This document shows positions 19,247-30,408 of a stretch of DNA of 64,000 bases, piece after piece. The notes beneath the pieces were generated by a model that had not been told where the DNA came from, searched no databases, and saw only the letters and a program-made list of their open reading frames with translations. A program made the position numbers and the translations under genes. The DNA lies in the NCBI GenBank assembly GCA_015178975.1, contig WHVD01000046.1, positions 310,001 through 374,000 on the forward strand. The letters run 5' to 3'. Each line of letters opens with the position of its first letter. Positions within the stretch are counted from its first letter, which is position 1. The DNA comes from Hysterangium stoloniferum (Eukaryota > Basidiomycota > Agaricomycetes > Hysterangiales > Hysterangiaceae).

Positions 19247-19801
19247 ATGTCTTCCAACGACGTGTGGTCATCTAATTCGGCACACTCATCCCCCGCTTCT
19301 TCCTCAACCGCTTCCTCTTCTCCGTCCACTTCATCTCTACGCCAAACAAAGAAACATGCCACAGCACGCCAACGAGGTAAAGCAGAAAAAGACGCTGCAG
19401 CCGCGTACGCACTACGCCCGCGCACAGATCTACGCAGTCCAGCACCGCATTTCGAGCATGTCCCAACCACTCACGCAGGTGGCACAAAGAATGGACGGCT
19501 ACAGAACTGGCAACAAGATATCCTCCAGCACACGTTCGAAGCCGGCATCTGGAGTCCTGGCGACGCTATAGTGATGCTGCTGGTCGTTGAGCTGAAAGAT
19601 AGGTGAGATATCCTTGTGGCTGTTCTCTCCGCGGACCGCGGCTGAGGGTCGAGGAGAACGGAAAAGCAGGTCAGAGATTGGTTCTCGCATAGACGACGGC
19701 GTTTGCGGGAGTCTGGAGCAAGCTGCAGCCAAGAAACGGACAGCGAGGATAAGCGGATGGCTCTGGAAGGGCTTATTCTTCTTGGACTTTCATCGTCGTG
19801 A
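19247..19801 (+). CDS. Putative small homeodomain-like protein
   Basis: Exons 19247-19602 and 19675-19801 give 160 residues. The N-terminus is Ser/Thr-rich, followed by a basic stretch (TKKHATARQRGKAEKD). From about residue 85 the sequence resembles a homeodomain: helix-1-like WQQDILQHTFEAG, a second helix, then DWFSHRRRRLRES, which matches the WFxNRRxR recognition helix. The usually invariant Asn51 of that helix is His here. The acceptor at 19674 was chosen because it keeps the WF-RRRR frame; other acceptors shift it. If real, it is a nuclear DNA-binding protein. The His at position 51 and short length leave open a diverged or decaying gene. It converges with the SNAPC1-like gene 90 bp away. 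Confidence 0.45.
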
Positions 19802-19891
19802 AGCGCGTATTAAACGCGACGAAACCCGACTGCATCTGAAATTAATATTAGGAAGGGGTAGGCGGAAGTCTCACACATACATTACATGCCA

Positions 19892-20994
19892 TTAATCATT
19901 TCCCGATGATGGATCTCGCTGTACTACTAATCCTAGAAGACCATCCGGTTTCATTGCTGCCTCTTTGAGTCTTTCCATCCCGTCATGCTCGCCAATAATC
20001 AAGTTTTTGGCCTTTACATGATGTTCCGCCTCTTGAATCCGTTGCATGGTGACATCCTCAGCAGCTTTCAAGGCTTCCGGCGCAACGGCTGCCTTCAGCT
20101 GGCGTTTGATCGTGATATAAGTGTCAGGAGCCGGGGGGTTTTGTATTGAAATTGGCAGCGGGTTCAGAGTGTTGCTGGTACTTCCTTGCGCTATAAATGT
20201 TTCCAAATTTGCGAGCGCTTTTTCGGAACGTTGACTGTAATCCAATTGCGACGGTCGTCCCGTTTTCTTCTTCTGGCCGTAGTCGACATCTCTGGTAAGA
20301 AGCGGCATTGTGTGTGGTAGGTTTCTTGGATTATGCGAACCGAGTGTAGACGGTGGGATAAGTTCTATGACTTTGTGAGACAAAAGTTCGGATATTATAT
20401 ATGTTACGTGAAGTTTTAATGGGGGCTGTAACTCGCCAGGGAAGGCCAACATTTGTTCATAAGCATCTGATAGCATAATGAGCATGGTGATAAGCAAAAA
20501 ATAACAATACCATACCTATTGTAAATGTGATATATTCAACAGACTGAAGATTATCCACATGGGTAGGCTGGATTGTATAGAATGAATATAGCGCAAAAAG
20601 GGCTCCCACCCGTATTAATATATGCTCAGCTGGATCCATTCGCTCTTCAAAAGATAAAGAAAAGTCGTTAGCCAACACCGTTCGCATCCCAACCTAACAA
20701 GCGCCCCATACCAACAAGCAACCGCATCACAGTGCGCAAAAAGGTGATCCTTCCACGTGGATCAACGACTCTCAAATGCACAAGATCCCAGCCTTCACTT
20801 TTCCATATGCTTTTGAACAGAGCGAATGGCCTTTCAGGTTCCAAGGGTTCTCGTGCGTATACAGTTGTGAAAGCAGTCAGTAAATTCGCGATGTCCTCTC
20901 GCATTGGCTCAACGAAGAGAGATGAGGAGAAGTAGTAGTGTTGTAATTGGGGCACGGTTCCTCGAGGTACTGTAGGCGCGATGGTGATAGGCAT
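19892..20994 (-). CDS. SNAPC1/SNAP43-like subunit of the snRNA-activating complex
   Basis: Exons 20994-20712, 20644-20516 and 20466-19892 join to 329 codons (328 residues). The N-terminal 190 residues follow the SNAPC1 pattern: REDIANLLTAF, FALFKSIWKSEGWDLVHL, HILIRVGALFALYSFYTIQP and a later HVTYIISELLSHKVIEL. The complex binds the proximal sequence element of snRNA genes and recruits RNA polymerase II or III factors. The C-terminal third is polar and contains a basic stretch (QKKKTGRPSQ) and a probable coiled coil. The assignment rests on pattern and order, not on a profile search. Confidence 0.6.
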
Positions 20995-21657
20995 AGATGC
21001 AGTTCTTAGACTTGAGGCTGGTGTCGATCCTCACGTGACGTCCCTTTACAAATTGCTTCTGCCACAATCTTGTCTCTTATTTCCCTTAGTCTCTCTCCCT
21101 CCATTGTTCCATTATGTACATAGTTTCTTCTCTCACAGCCACAACATAAAATATAATTTATCCTAACTACTTACCTTATGTTTCCGCCCAGAGATGATCA
21201 AAGAATCGAATAATCGTTGAGAATCTCCTCACATAAATGGATATTTGTCATTACAGTTTTTTCAACTTGGAGCATGGCAAAGAAAAAAAAATAGGCGGAG
21301 TGATTAAAATTTGCGATTTATACCATGTCTTCCCGAAGTAAGCTGTGAACAAAGATATTTCATGCACCGATACCATCAAGATGACGTCCCTTTGTTCGTG
21401 TTATGAAGAAGGTGTCCATATACAGCGAACCGCTTGTAAGTTTATCGATCAGATCAAACTTGGTCCCATTGAAGAATGCAGTGCAAAGTGACTGCCTGCA
21501 CTCCATTATCACAATACCTGACATCGCCACATAAAAAAGCCTTATATTGTGCCAGTATCGTTTGGCTGTAATCGCTTAAGCACAACTGCATTCCCAGATC
21601 CTACCCAGTCGGTGCATTGGCCTCTTGAAAAAAAAGAGTTGTATTTTCCACACCCGA
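20995..21657. other. Intergenic between SNAPC1-like (-) and RNase III-like gene (+)
   Basis: Divergent promoter space. An upstream exon of the RNase III-like gene may lie in the last 100 bases, where frames remain open, but I could not prove one. Confidence 0.3.
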
Positions 21658-22652
21658 ATGCCGCCCCCACCGCTCCCACCGCTGTCTCCTCTGTGGACGC
21701 CCCGTATCTTTGGAGGAACCCAGCAATCGAATCGAAAGGATGTTGATGATCCCCGTATTCCTACTACGGACCATCTAGTCTTTACTGGATACACTGTTCT
21801 CCAGCTCGGTATTGTGACCTGGCTGAATCACCGTTACCCGAAGTATCCGTATGGAAGCCTTACGGTAAGACACATTAGCTCCCTCTGCCTCAATAATCAC
21901 GCCATGTGTATGATTCAAGGCGAAATTGACAACAATGATGGAGAGAAAACCAGCTAGCTGGTCGAAACTTTACAAACTTCCGAGCCGCCTCCCAGTCTCG
22001 AAGGTCCAAAAACAGCCGGAAAATACCTTGCTTTCTAGAGGAAACCTATTTGCAGCCTATGTCGGGGCTATCTATTCTGATTCCGGGAACAAGGTCGTCA
22101 CAATCAACAACTTCATCATGGCCATACTTGATTTTGAAGAAAAAGAGGGCATCGCCGAGAGCGAGAGTGGGGACGAAACAATACCCATGGCTCAAGCTTA
22201 TGTGAAGACTTTTCCGGAAGGGATGTCCGCCAGAAGGGTGGCCTCTCATGGCAGCAGTCATGGCAGTTTTGTGGACCCCATTCACAACGGAAAGCCGTCC
22301 ACAACGGTGTCTCTGCCATCATCCCCGGTTGAGAGCTCCCAAAATCCCCTTAGTTATTTCAACGAGCTGTCGGCCAAAAGGAAGGTCGAAGCTTCGTGGG
22401 ATGCTGAGTCCTCTGGCCCGGATCATATAAAGGTTTGGGTGGCAACATTAACTGGTTCGTTGAGATAGTCCAGATCCTGAGGTCTAAGACAAATTAATTT
22501 TGCAGTGGGAGACAAGCAATTTCATGGACAGGGTAACGGCAAAAGTCAAGCAAAGGCTGCTGCTGCTGAGATGGCTCTAAAGGCCCTCAAATGGGTATGC
22601 ATACCAATAATATCACAATCAAAGGAACTCATATGACATCATGCAGATTTGA
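21658..22652 (+). CDS. RNase III-like/dsRNA-binding protein 1, catalytically degenerate
   Basis: Exons 21658-21864, 21920-22454, 22506-22594 and 22647-22652 join to 279 codons (278 residues). Residues 35-130 follow the RNase III fold: DHLVFTGYTVLQLGIVTWLN corresponds to the NERLEFLGDAVL signature, GSLT to GELT, WSKLYKLP to the W..Y.L block, and NLFAAYVGAIYSDSG to DxFEAxxGAIYxD. At the four metal-binding acids I see V, Y, and N/A substitutions, so cleavage is unlikely. Residues 200-277 form a double-stranded-RNA-binding domain, ending in GQGNGKSQAKAAAAEMALKA. The last exon is two codons. A paralogue lies 2.4 kb downstream in the same direction. The start is uncertain. A mitochondrial mL44-type ribosomal protein has the same architecture and is an alternative, but no transit peptide is visible. 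Confidence 0.68.
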
Positions 22653-25101
22653 CAGAACTTTTTTTCTTGTGATTTACAGTTGACTGTATCAGCGTCTTTG
22701 TCGTTTGTTGTACAAGTTTCCCATTGTGGGATACCGGGAACCTATTAAAAAATCTTTAAATCCTAGGTACATCCGAATACTCTTTCTATCTAAAACTATA
22801 AGGCTCGTAATATTTTGAGATACATGTACTATTGTCCCCGGAATAAAATGATATATCTATAAATAGGGCTACTGGTCCTGACACGTGTGGTACACTGCAG
22901 GGTCGTACAGATCAGTTTCTTGATTGTTCTCCACTTTAGTGGTTTGTTTCCCCCATCATTCTAGTGTGTGTCTGCGTCTACGGCAGATGTTAGTCTAACA
23001 GTTGTCTCACACGGTATGTAAATGGGCGTCGGAAGGGGCGCTGCCTTGTCGTTGCTACAATGGGTCTAATGATGGTACTCCAAGAGAGAACAAAGACGGA
23101 AGTATTTTGTCCCGCTTCTCTGGTTTGGTTACACTTCACTGTTCGGAAATCTGGGTCGTTGGCTTGTTACTGGAGGCAATAATCCAAAATTTGTAAAAGG
23201 GATCTCTGACATGACTTCGTTCCTCCGTGGTTATTGAATGGCAATGGACTCCATACGCGACTAACATCACGAATAAACGCCATTTTCCTTTAGAGTGGAG
23301 TAACCCTCGGTTATGTCCATGGTCCCATTACCACACCGTCCTATGCACCCTTCGTATGTCTGACGGACTAGTTATCAATGATGGTGTCAGCGCAAGATAA
23401 ATTACCAGGAACAGTTATCTCGAGCCACAGATGTGTTCTTAGGCATTCATACCACTGACACTGCCAGGTAAAGTCTTCCGTCCCGCTATCACGTATAAGC
23501 GAGGTTCTTCCATCGCTCGCATGTTTAATGAGGTTTCTCTCACTAGCAGGAAGAGAGAAAGAGAAAGAACCGACAGACTAAGTATGCGACCAGAAGCTTC
23601 ATTGTACTGGGTAGCATTTTATTGGAACGGCTGAGGCTCTATTAATAACGAAGGATAGTTTCGATAGTCTCTCCCAGACTGCCTGGACGTGAGGACGAAG
23701 GTTCGCTAGATTGGGGTTGGCCAGAATTCAGCCTGAGAGCTGCCAGGAACCTTTTATTTCGGTTGATAACTTAGGCCTAGATAGTGGCTCTGTTAGTATT
23801 GCTTTTAGTGCTACTCATTGGCGTTGTGGTATCAGCCTCAAAAGTATGACAATTAACCCCGAAGATGACGAAGGAAATCGCGGTCTGGTGGACTTTTCTT
23901 ACGCCATTCTAGTGGATGATGCATCTCCCAATTTTACAGTGCGGTAGACTGTACGTGTTTGATGGATTCTTTTGACCATGTGATGATACTTTACGTTGTA
24001 AGAGATCCACCGTTACATGTCTTGCCAAGACACGCCGAAAAGAAAGCTCCACCATACATATTTTGACGATGTCACTTCATCGGGCATATTTCTAGTCTAG
24101 TCTGTAGTCAGATATTCAAGACAGGTAACTGGAAACAGAAACCACCTCCACATTCGAGGCCCGGGACTATCCCAAATATTCCATAAATGAGAAAAAAAGA
24201 AGGAAAAACGAGGGAAAACACATAGATACCGTTCAGCTCGTATTCCAGTCGAACCTTGGTTCGACAAAGCAACAACCCCGATCATCCTCCACGATCACCT
24301 TCGCATGATCGCCGATGCTTGAAACCACCTTCGGTATCTATTTATGTCCCTAAGTTGCAGTTCATCTCTTGTTCCGATAGTCAACGCGTTCAGTGCTGCA
24401 CACTGGAGATGACACCAGTTGTCTTGTCCCCACTACCTTAGTGGTTCCGAAGCTGTTCATCTAAGCGACAACGGCGTCATGCCTACAATTGATGTTGAAC
24501 CGTTCCTTCGGTGCTATGGTCACAATTTTCAGCGTTTGTGCTCTTTTGAGCTATGAAGTCCACCGCTCCTGCCAGCGTAACCATTTTCGTGTCAGCGCCA
24601 GACTTGGGGGTATCCGTGGCGGAGCTTGATGATGATGGAAGAATGTGGTCATATAAATTTCGGAGGCGTTAGGCGATGTGGAAACTGGTCCTTGCAATCA
24701 TCAGTACGACTGTTTGCGTCGGCGATAACCGCGAGCATCTTTCAATGCTCAGCGACACCACTATTCTCGGGGACATGCAGCCTAACACCATGATGTCGTC
24801 TCTTCAACTCCTATCTGCGTATCACTCATCGCTGAGAACCTCGGTGACTAGAGAATTCTTCCGTGGCCTCCCCCCTTTGAATCTTCATCGCTCACGAGAA
24901 TCTAAGGAGAACCGACGTTGTTGAAATCCAACTGCGTGACAGCTGAAATAAATCTGCAGAAAATTTTCATATAATCAAATAAATTAGTTTTCAGTAATAA
25001 TAATAAATTTGCATCTTATAATGATAAGGATGATCTGGGAATGATGGCAGGAGTTGTCCACGAGTCGCGGAAGCAAATATAAGGTTGCCCTACTCTGCTC
25101 C
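22653..25101. other. 2.4 kb between the two RNase III-like genes, no gene recognised
   Basis: Base composition is balanced and CpG-containing, unlike the transposon regions. A 78-codon frame at 23711-23947 (DFSYAILVDDASPNF) has no recognised domain and no clear splice partners. I see no transposon signature. A poorly conserved or decayed gene is possible. Confidence 0.35.
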
Positions 25102-26148
25102 ATGACTTCACTCTCCGTGAGCGAACCGCAGTATCCAGCTCTGCCTCCAATAAACGGAGAGCATCTATTGAATGTCTATACCCACAAGTCATTGCGAATG
25201 GTGGATGGATCTGGGGATAATGAAAGATACGCTGTCTTGGGAGAGAAGGTCTTTGAGGCAGAGATCACTTACTACATCTTCACTCGCCATCCCACGTACG
25301 ATCGGAAGGAAATAGAGGTATGCAAGCTTGATATGTATGTATGGATTCGAATATAACTATTACTGCATCGCTGCAACTAGGCGGCAAGGCTCGAGCTACT
25401 TTCGGCTAGCAACTATGTAAAATGGGCCAATCATTACAAACTCCGCGAGAAACTACGGTACAATCAATCGGCCTTTGATGAAATTCACTCCCATGAAGGT
25501 GCCCGAGAAATATTTCACGCGCACGTTGGTGGCGTTTACAGTCAAGAAAATGGCCCAATGACAGTGAATTGCTGGGTATATAATCTAGTCGTGCCCCCCG
25601 ACGAACGCAAGGATGCCACAGGAGGCTCTTTACAACACCAACAACCGCCTCCGCCTAGTCACCCACCTCCGCCCAGTCTCTATTCACCTTCGCCGCCCCC
25701 TCCACCTCCGTCTCATCCTCCCCATATTGACTATTATTCCACATTTACCCACTCTAGCTCACATACACCGTCTACCTACTCCCCACTCCACTCTTTCCCG
25801 GATTCTCCTGTGTATGAATCAGCACCGCACGTAACAACTCTGCCGCTTCACCTCCCTAAGACTCACACTGCTTATCTGCCCCGCTTTAACGAAATGGCTA
25901 TGAAAAGACGTCTGGACGTACAATGGCGCGCAGAACAGGGTGGGCTCCAACATTCTCCGCGCTGGAATATCGGCTGTATTGGTGAGTTGTGCTGAAAATC
26001 CTCGTGGGCCTGTAGTTTCTGGTTCTTACTTATGTCAGTGAATGGCAAACTTTGCGGGAACGGGTCTGCCACGACGAAACAGCTGGCCAAAGAGGAGGCT
26101 GCGAAGCAGGCTTTTCAGAGCCTTGGGTTTCAGCTGCCGGGGTATTAA
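25102..26148 (+). CDS. RNase III-like/dsRNA-binding protein 2, catalytically degenerate
   Basis: Exons 25102-25317, 25381-25981 and 26039-26148 join to 309 codons (308 residues). Residues 8-140 match RNase III better than the upstream paralogue: LPPINGEHLLNVYTHKSL, then NERYAVLGEKVF for NERLEFLGDAVL, the ASNYVKWANHYKL block, and REIFHAHVGGVYSQENG for the DxFEAxxGxxY motif. The conserved acids of LEFLGD and DxFEA are replaced (A, E, R, H), so the nuclease centre looks dead. A Pro/Ser/His-rich linker of about 80 residues (PPPPSHPPPPS) leads to a C-terminal dsRNA-binding domain, YLPRFNEMAMKRRLDVQW to CGNGSATTKQLAKEEAAKQA. The lower-acid site plus intact dsRBD suggest an RNA-binding rather than cutting role. 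Confidence 0.75.
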
Positions 26149-29100
26149 CGTGGGAGCTGAGTAGTTCAAACTACTGCCACTGCAACCGTACGCGTTACAG
26201 GAATCATTTGAGTGACGAAGTTAATGATTTCACTTTGTACACATTTCGTGTACATGTAAGTACATATATACATTACGTAGAAACGGGCCCTATGGTGATG
26301 CAGTTCAGAGCGTACGAAAATGCCTAATAAGTCCCTAACATATTTGATGGCACTCCGCCAGGCGCCTGAGAAGTGTTACCAGTTCCTATGGAACCTCTGG
26401 CGTCCCATCTTCTAAACCGTTACACAAAAGGAGTAGAGTTCGAGTCTATTAATACTTCGACCGCCACAGGACTCATGGTTCAATTTTTTTTTTTTGGAAG
26501 TGCTCAGTCAATGCTAGTTTACAAGAAAGGGATATGAAAGCATAGATGGGACGACAATCAGAACGACAAGGAAAGAAAAGGCGCCGATGGTAAATAGTCA
26601 CAATAGACGGAACCTGCATCAAAAAATGTGAACTTGAACCAAGCGGAAACAACATCGGATTTTTGTTGTTCCATTATCCCCCCTTTTTTCACATTCCCAC
26701 TGTCTTCCCCATATAGAATTCTATTGTTATTAGGGTTTATGTACGTAGCTACATGCGAATATAGCTCTGCGCGATTGCGAGGGTCTTCTGCTACCCGAGT
26801 ACATGATAGAGACACGCGTATTTCAACATTTGGCTCACCAGAAAGCAGTGATCGGGCAGTGTATCTCTACAGATATCACGGCACCTCAAACGGTGACAGG
26901 CATGCAAAATAACGTCCATGGATCCATGGACAGTTAATTCAGTTGATACTCGGATGAGAATCTCAAAAAGGAATTATCCTTTTGTGGAAGACGAGTCAAA
27001 TACTGCCAACGATGCATAGCAACTGGTTGGGCTCACGATAATGAAGACCAAGTGATCAGGTAGCGATACCCACAGTGTCGCTGCGGTATGCCATCATACA
27101 ACCGTGCGAGGCGAAAGCTTACCCTAGAGCCAGACGAGCCAATCAAACATCATTTAAAGATCTAAACCGATTGACACCAGATATGTGGTTTGCGGGTGTG
27201 CAATGATCCGATAAATAAGATTATAAAATGAAGCCAAGACAACAAAAAGAGACGGCATAATGATGAGGGTAAATAGGACGATTCACATGGAGAATGCAAG
27301 GCATGGAGACAACTGTTTTTATCCCTTGCACTGTTCATGTGAATCATATGTGGGAGAAATCTAGTTTCCAATCCACATTGATAGTAATGTCAAGGAAGGA
27401 AGGATTTCTTGAATCAAGGGACTAATGACGATAATCAATAGACGGTCATATCGATAAGTCCTAATAAAACACACCACTTGAGCACAGGCGTCAACATCAC
27501 TTCCCCCTCTAGAACCAACGATATCTCGACGGGTATATTGGGTATCCTTACCTCGATGTGGTATGCGAGAGGATGAATGATGGGCGGGGGTGGACGTGGA
27601 TATGTCATCCGCAAGAGTGGCGGTGGGCGATTTAGAGCGAGAAGCTCACTTTTGGTAGGGCGCAGGGTTCTGGCGGCTGGAGTGCTGTTTCGCCCAGCGC
27701 GCGATCGGGGTTTCCTAGGGTAGGCGTCGTTCGTCTCGGGGCCAGTATCCGTAATCCTGGAATGGGCGCAGGGTTGTTAGCATAGCAACGTGGCCAGCGA
27801 TAGGAAGGGGAGACGGACAAGTTGAGCGTTTTCAACTTGGTGAGGCACTGAGAGGATGAAGCGGTGAGATAAATGAGTGTACTGAAATGCTGATTAGCAC
27901 TTACTGCATCGATACACGACTGAGAAGGGACGTCGGTCCTGTATATGGCAGGTAGCGTGAGTGATATATATGGTTAAGGACTTGTGAACCTTACAAATGC
28001 ATGTTCTCAAAGTCCGCGATGAACTGGAAAGGGAGTATGAGGGAAAGTTAATAAGATGGTATTTTGCCGACTTACACTCTGATGCTGAGGATAATGGCGA
28101 GGAACGGACGGCTGGGGTGGATCAAGATCAAGGCGATACAGATGCAGGAAAAGAAACTACCTGGATAGGAAGAGACGCGGCTCTTTCCTGCTCTCCGCTG
28201 GATGAGTTGGCGATGGGGTCGCCGAACTTGTAAAGGCCGCAGACACAGCTAGACATCTCAGGTGTGTAGTGCAAATCGATGGTGAGTGGGTGGTGGGTGG
28301 TAGAAAGACAAAAGCCGGGTAGACGCCTAACAGCCTTTTATACCCTTTTAACCCTTTAAGGGTCATAGCCGCCACGTAGAAAAATTTACTGATGACTATC
28401 GATGACTATCGATGGCGAAGAGATCCAGCCGATAAGGCAAAGCAAAGCTTCTGAAGAGTCACAGAAGATTAATGGTCATAATAGATATTTTTAGAAATTG
28501 TTAAGAAATAATAATAAAAAACAAAGCTGAAAGATTGTTCTCCAATTTTATGTAACTTGCACCAATCGGTCCTAGTATCACAAAATCACACACTATAAAG
28601 GGGGAAATGGCAGGTGAGGCATCAGCACACTTAGCAGAGACGATCCTGGCGCGATACAGCAGCGGTCGGTCCGGACAAAGTCTGCCCGGATGATAAATCA
28701 TGCGCAAGAGATGCGGATATAAATGAGGAAGATCCAAAAAGTTATAAATAAAGTTGGACGTGGTTTGAAAGGAAAAGTATCACAGTTGGACGTTACGGTC
28801 GGGATGATTCCACAGAGGTAGGTATCGGAATGGAAGGAGGACGGAACAAACACATTGAAGGGACTAGAGAACAACACTGCGAATGTGTATTGTGTACGGG
28901 TTGTCAATCAACGGTCGACACAGCGACACATCGCCGCTGCATTGATTCCACCCCCTGTGTATCGGTGGCTAGTGGGTTCTAATTTGTTGGTCAGTACTGA
29001 TGAAAATTGATACCTTAATTGCGGTGTCGTAAGCCCGGACTTTTGGATAGACTGCAGTAACCCACGGTTTGGGCTGAAACTTGATGTCATAGTCAAAGCT

Positions 29101-30408
29101 AAGAAGGATGATTTACCATACGCAGCTATTCTTGGGATTATACAACCCTAGATTTTGAGACGTCAGTTTCTTTAACCGAGCTAAGAAGAGCAACAGCGTT
29201 ATTCATCATCGTTCTGAGAAAGTGCTGCGCCAATATGAGCGCCAAGGTTTGATTTCTCACATATCTATTACTCCTCTTACATCTACGTATCTACTAGAGA
29301 ATGACTTATTCATTTATGACAACATCACTGCTTTAATTTGACCTGCCAGGTCGGAAGTCGCTCGCCACTGTAGTTTCAATTTGCACTTTGATATCAACCT
29401 TTGCTTCAATTATTATTTCTTGTGAAAAAATCTTCAGAGGATCGATTATGTATATGTCACTTATGCACATCATCAATGAGGACAGTGTTTCGCAAATAAA
29501 ATCGCCCGTAAAACAGCACCTAGCCGTAGAACGGTATATCGGCGTTCTCATACATACACCCAGGAATCCTTTTTTCACCTGACGCTCAATGAGATATTTT
29601 ATGTTGGTCCTCGAATCCCTCTTGTGCCATCGTCGGTTGGTCATGTTATTGGCCAAAGCGCACTTACCAGTAATCCACCGACAGACGATTATCTCATCTC
29701 TGTTCCAATGCCACGGAAGACTTTAGTTAGTGTCCGAAGGCGAACCGTTTCATTGCAACCAGTATTTTCAACCGTCATGCGGCATGTCATCCATACTGCT
29801 GGTCTTGCCACTTGGCATGCCTTAACAATATTGAGGTTCAGACATCCTCTTCGCAACACAGGAGCGCTAGGTAAGCTTCATGGCATCTGGGACTTAATGA
29901 CACCAGTCCCCAACTTGAAGGCTTCCACTGTTGCCGATATCCAGCGGTGATTCGTAGCAATTTTCCTCATGAGGCTGGAACGTCTTTCATATATGGCTTT
30001 GTGTGGGATTGTTTCGATGGACAACTTGACATTAAGGGAAGGGCATTAAGATCTCACACTTGGTTTACTATTACAGGATAATCACGAAGTTCAACAAAAA
30101 CGGTTTGCGGACAACTTGGAGAACGAAATACCATGAGTTTCCATAGGCCATAATCAAAAGACCAGTACTACCATAGGACACACCCTTACGGAGGACTTAC
30201 AATAAGGTTATTTTTTTATTTTTATTTATTTTGCTATTGATGAAAGTATAAAATAACTTCATTCCTGGGAGGAATAAAAAAAAATTGTTAAGTTTTAAGG
30301 CACACCAAACATCTAATGCACGTGGGAAGATTAGGTAAGGCACTGTCCAACCGAAGTCGCGTTACTTTCTGGTGTCGTATCAAATATTGCTCGCCTTACA
30401 GTAATAGG
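26149..30408. other. 4.3 kb without a confident gene
   Basis: Frames here are short and none shows a known domain. The best plus-strand candidate is 27997-28233 (78 codons, LKVRDELEREYEGKLIRWYF then an acidic stretch), which may be an exon or chance. Minus-strand frames at 28157-28907 are Pro/Ser-rich and unconvincing. A T-run sits near 26483. I see no terminal repeats or transposon domains. Confidence 0.35.

Noticed and set aside
21549-21746. Plus-strand frame upstream of the first RNase III-like gene
   Set aside because: It overlaps exon 1 of the gene in another frame; the exon 1 frame has the RNase III landmarks.
28157-28907. Minus-strand gene from several Pro/Ser-rich frames
   Set aside because: The frames do not connect through plausible splice sites and show no domain.
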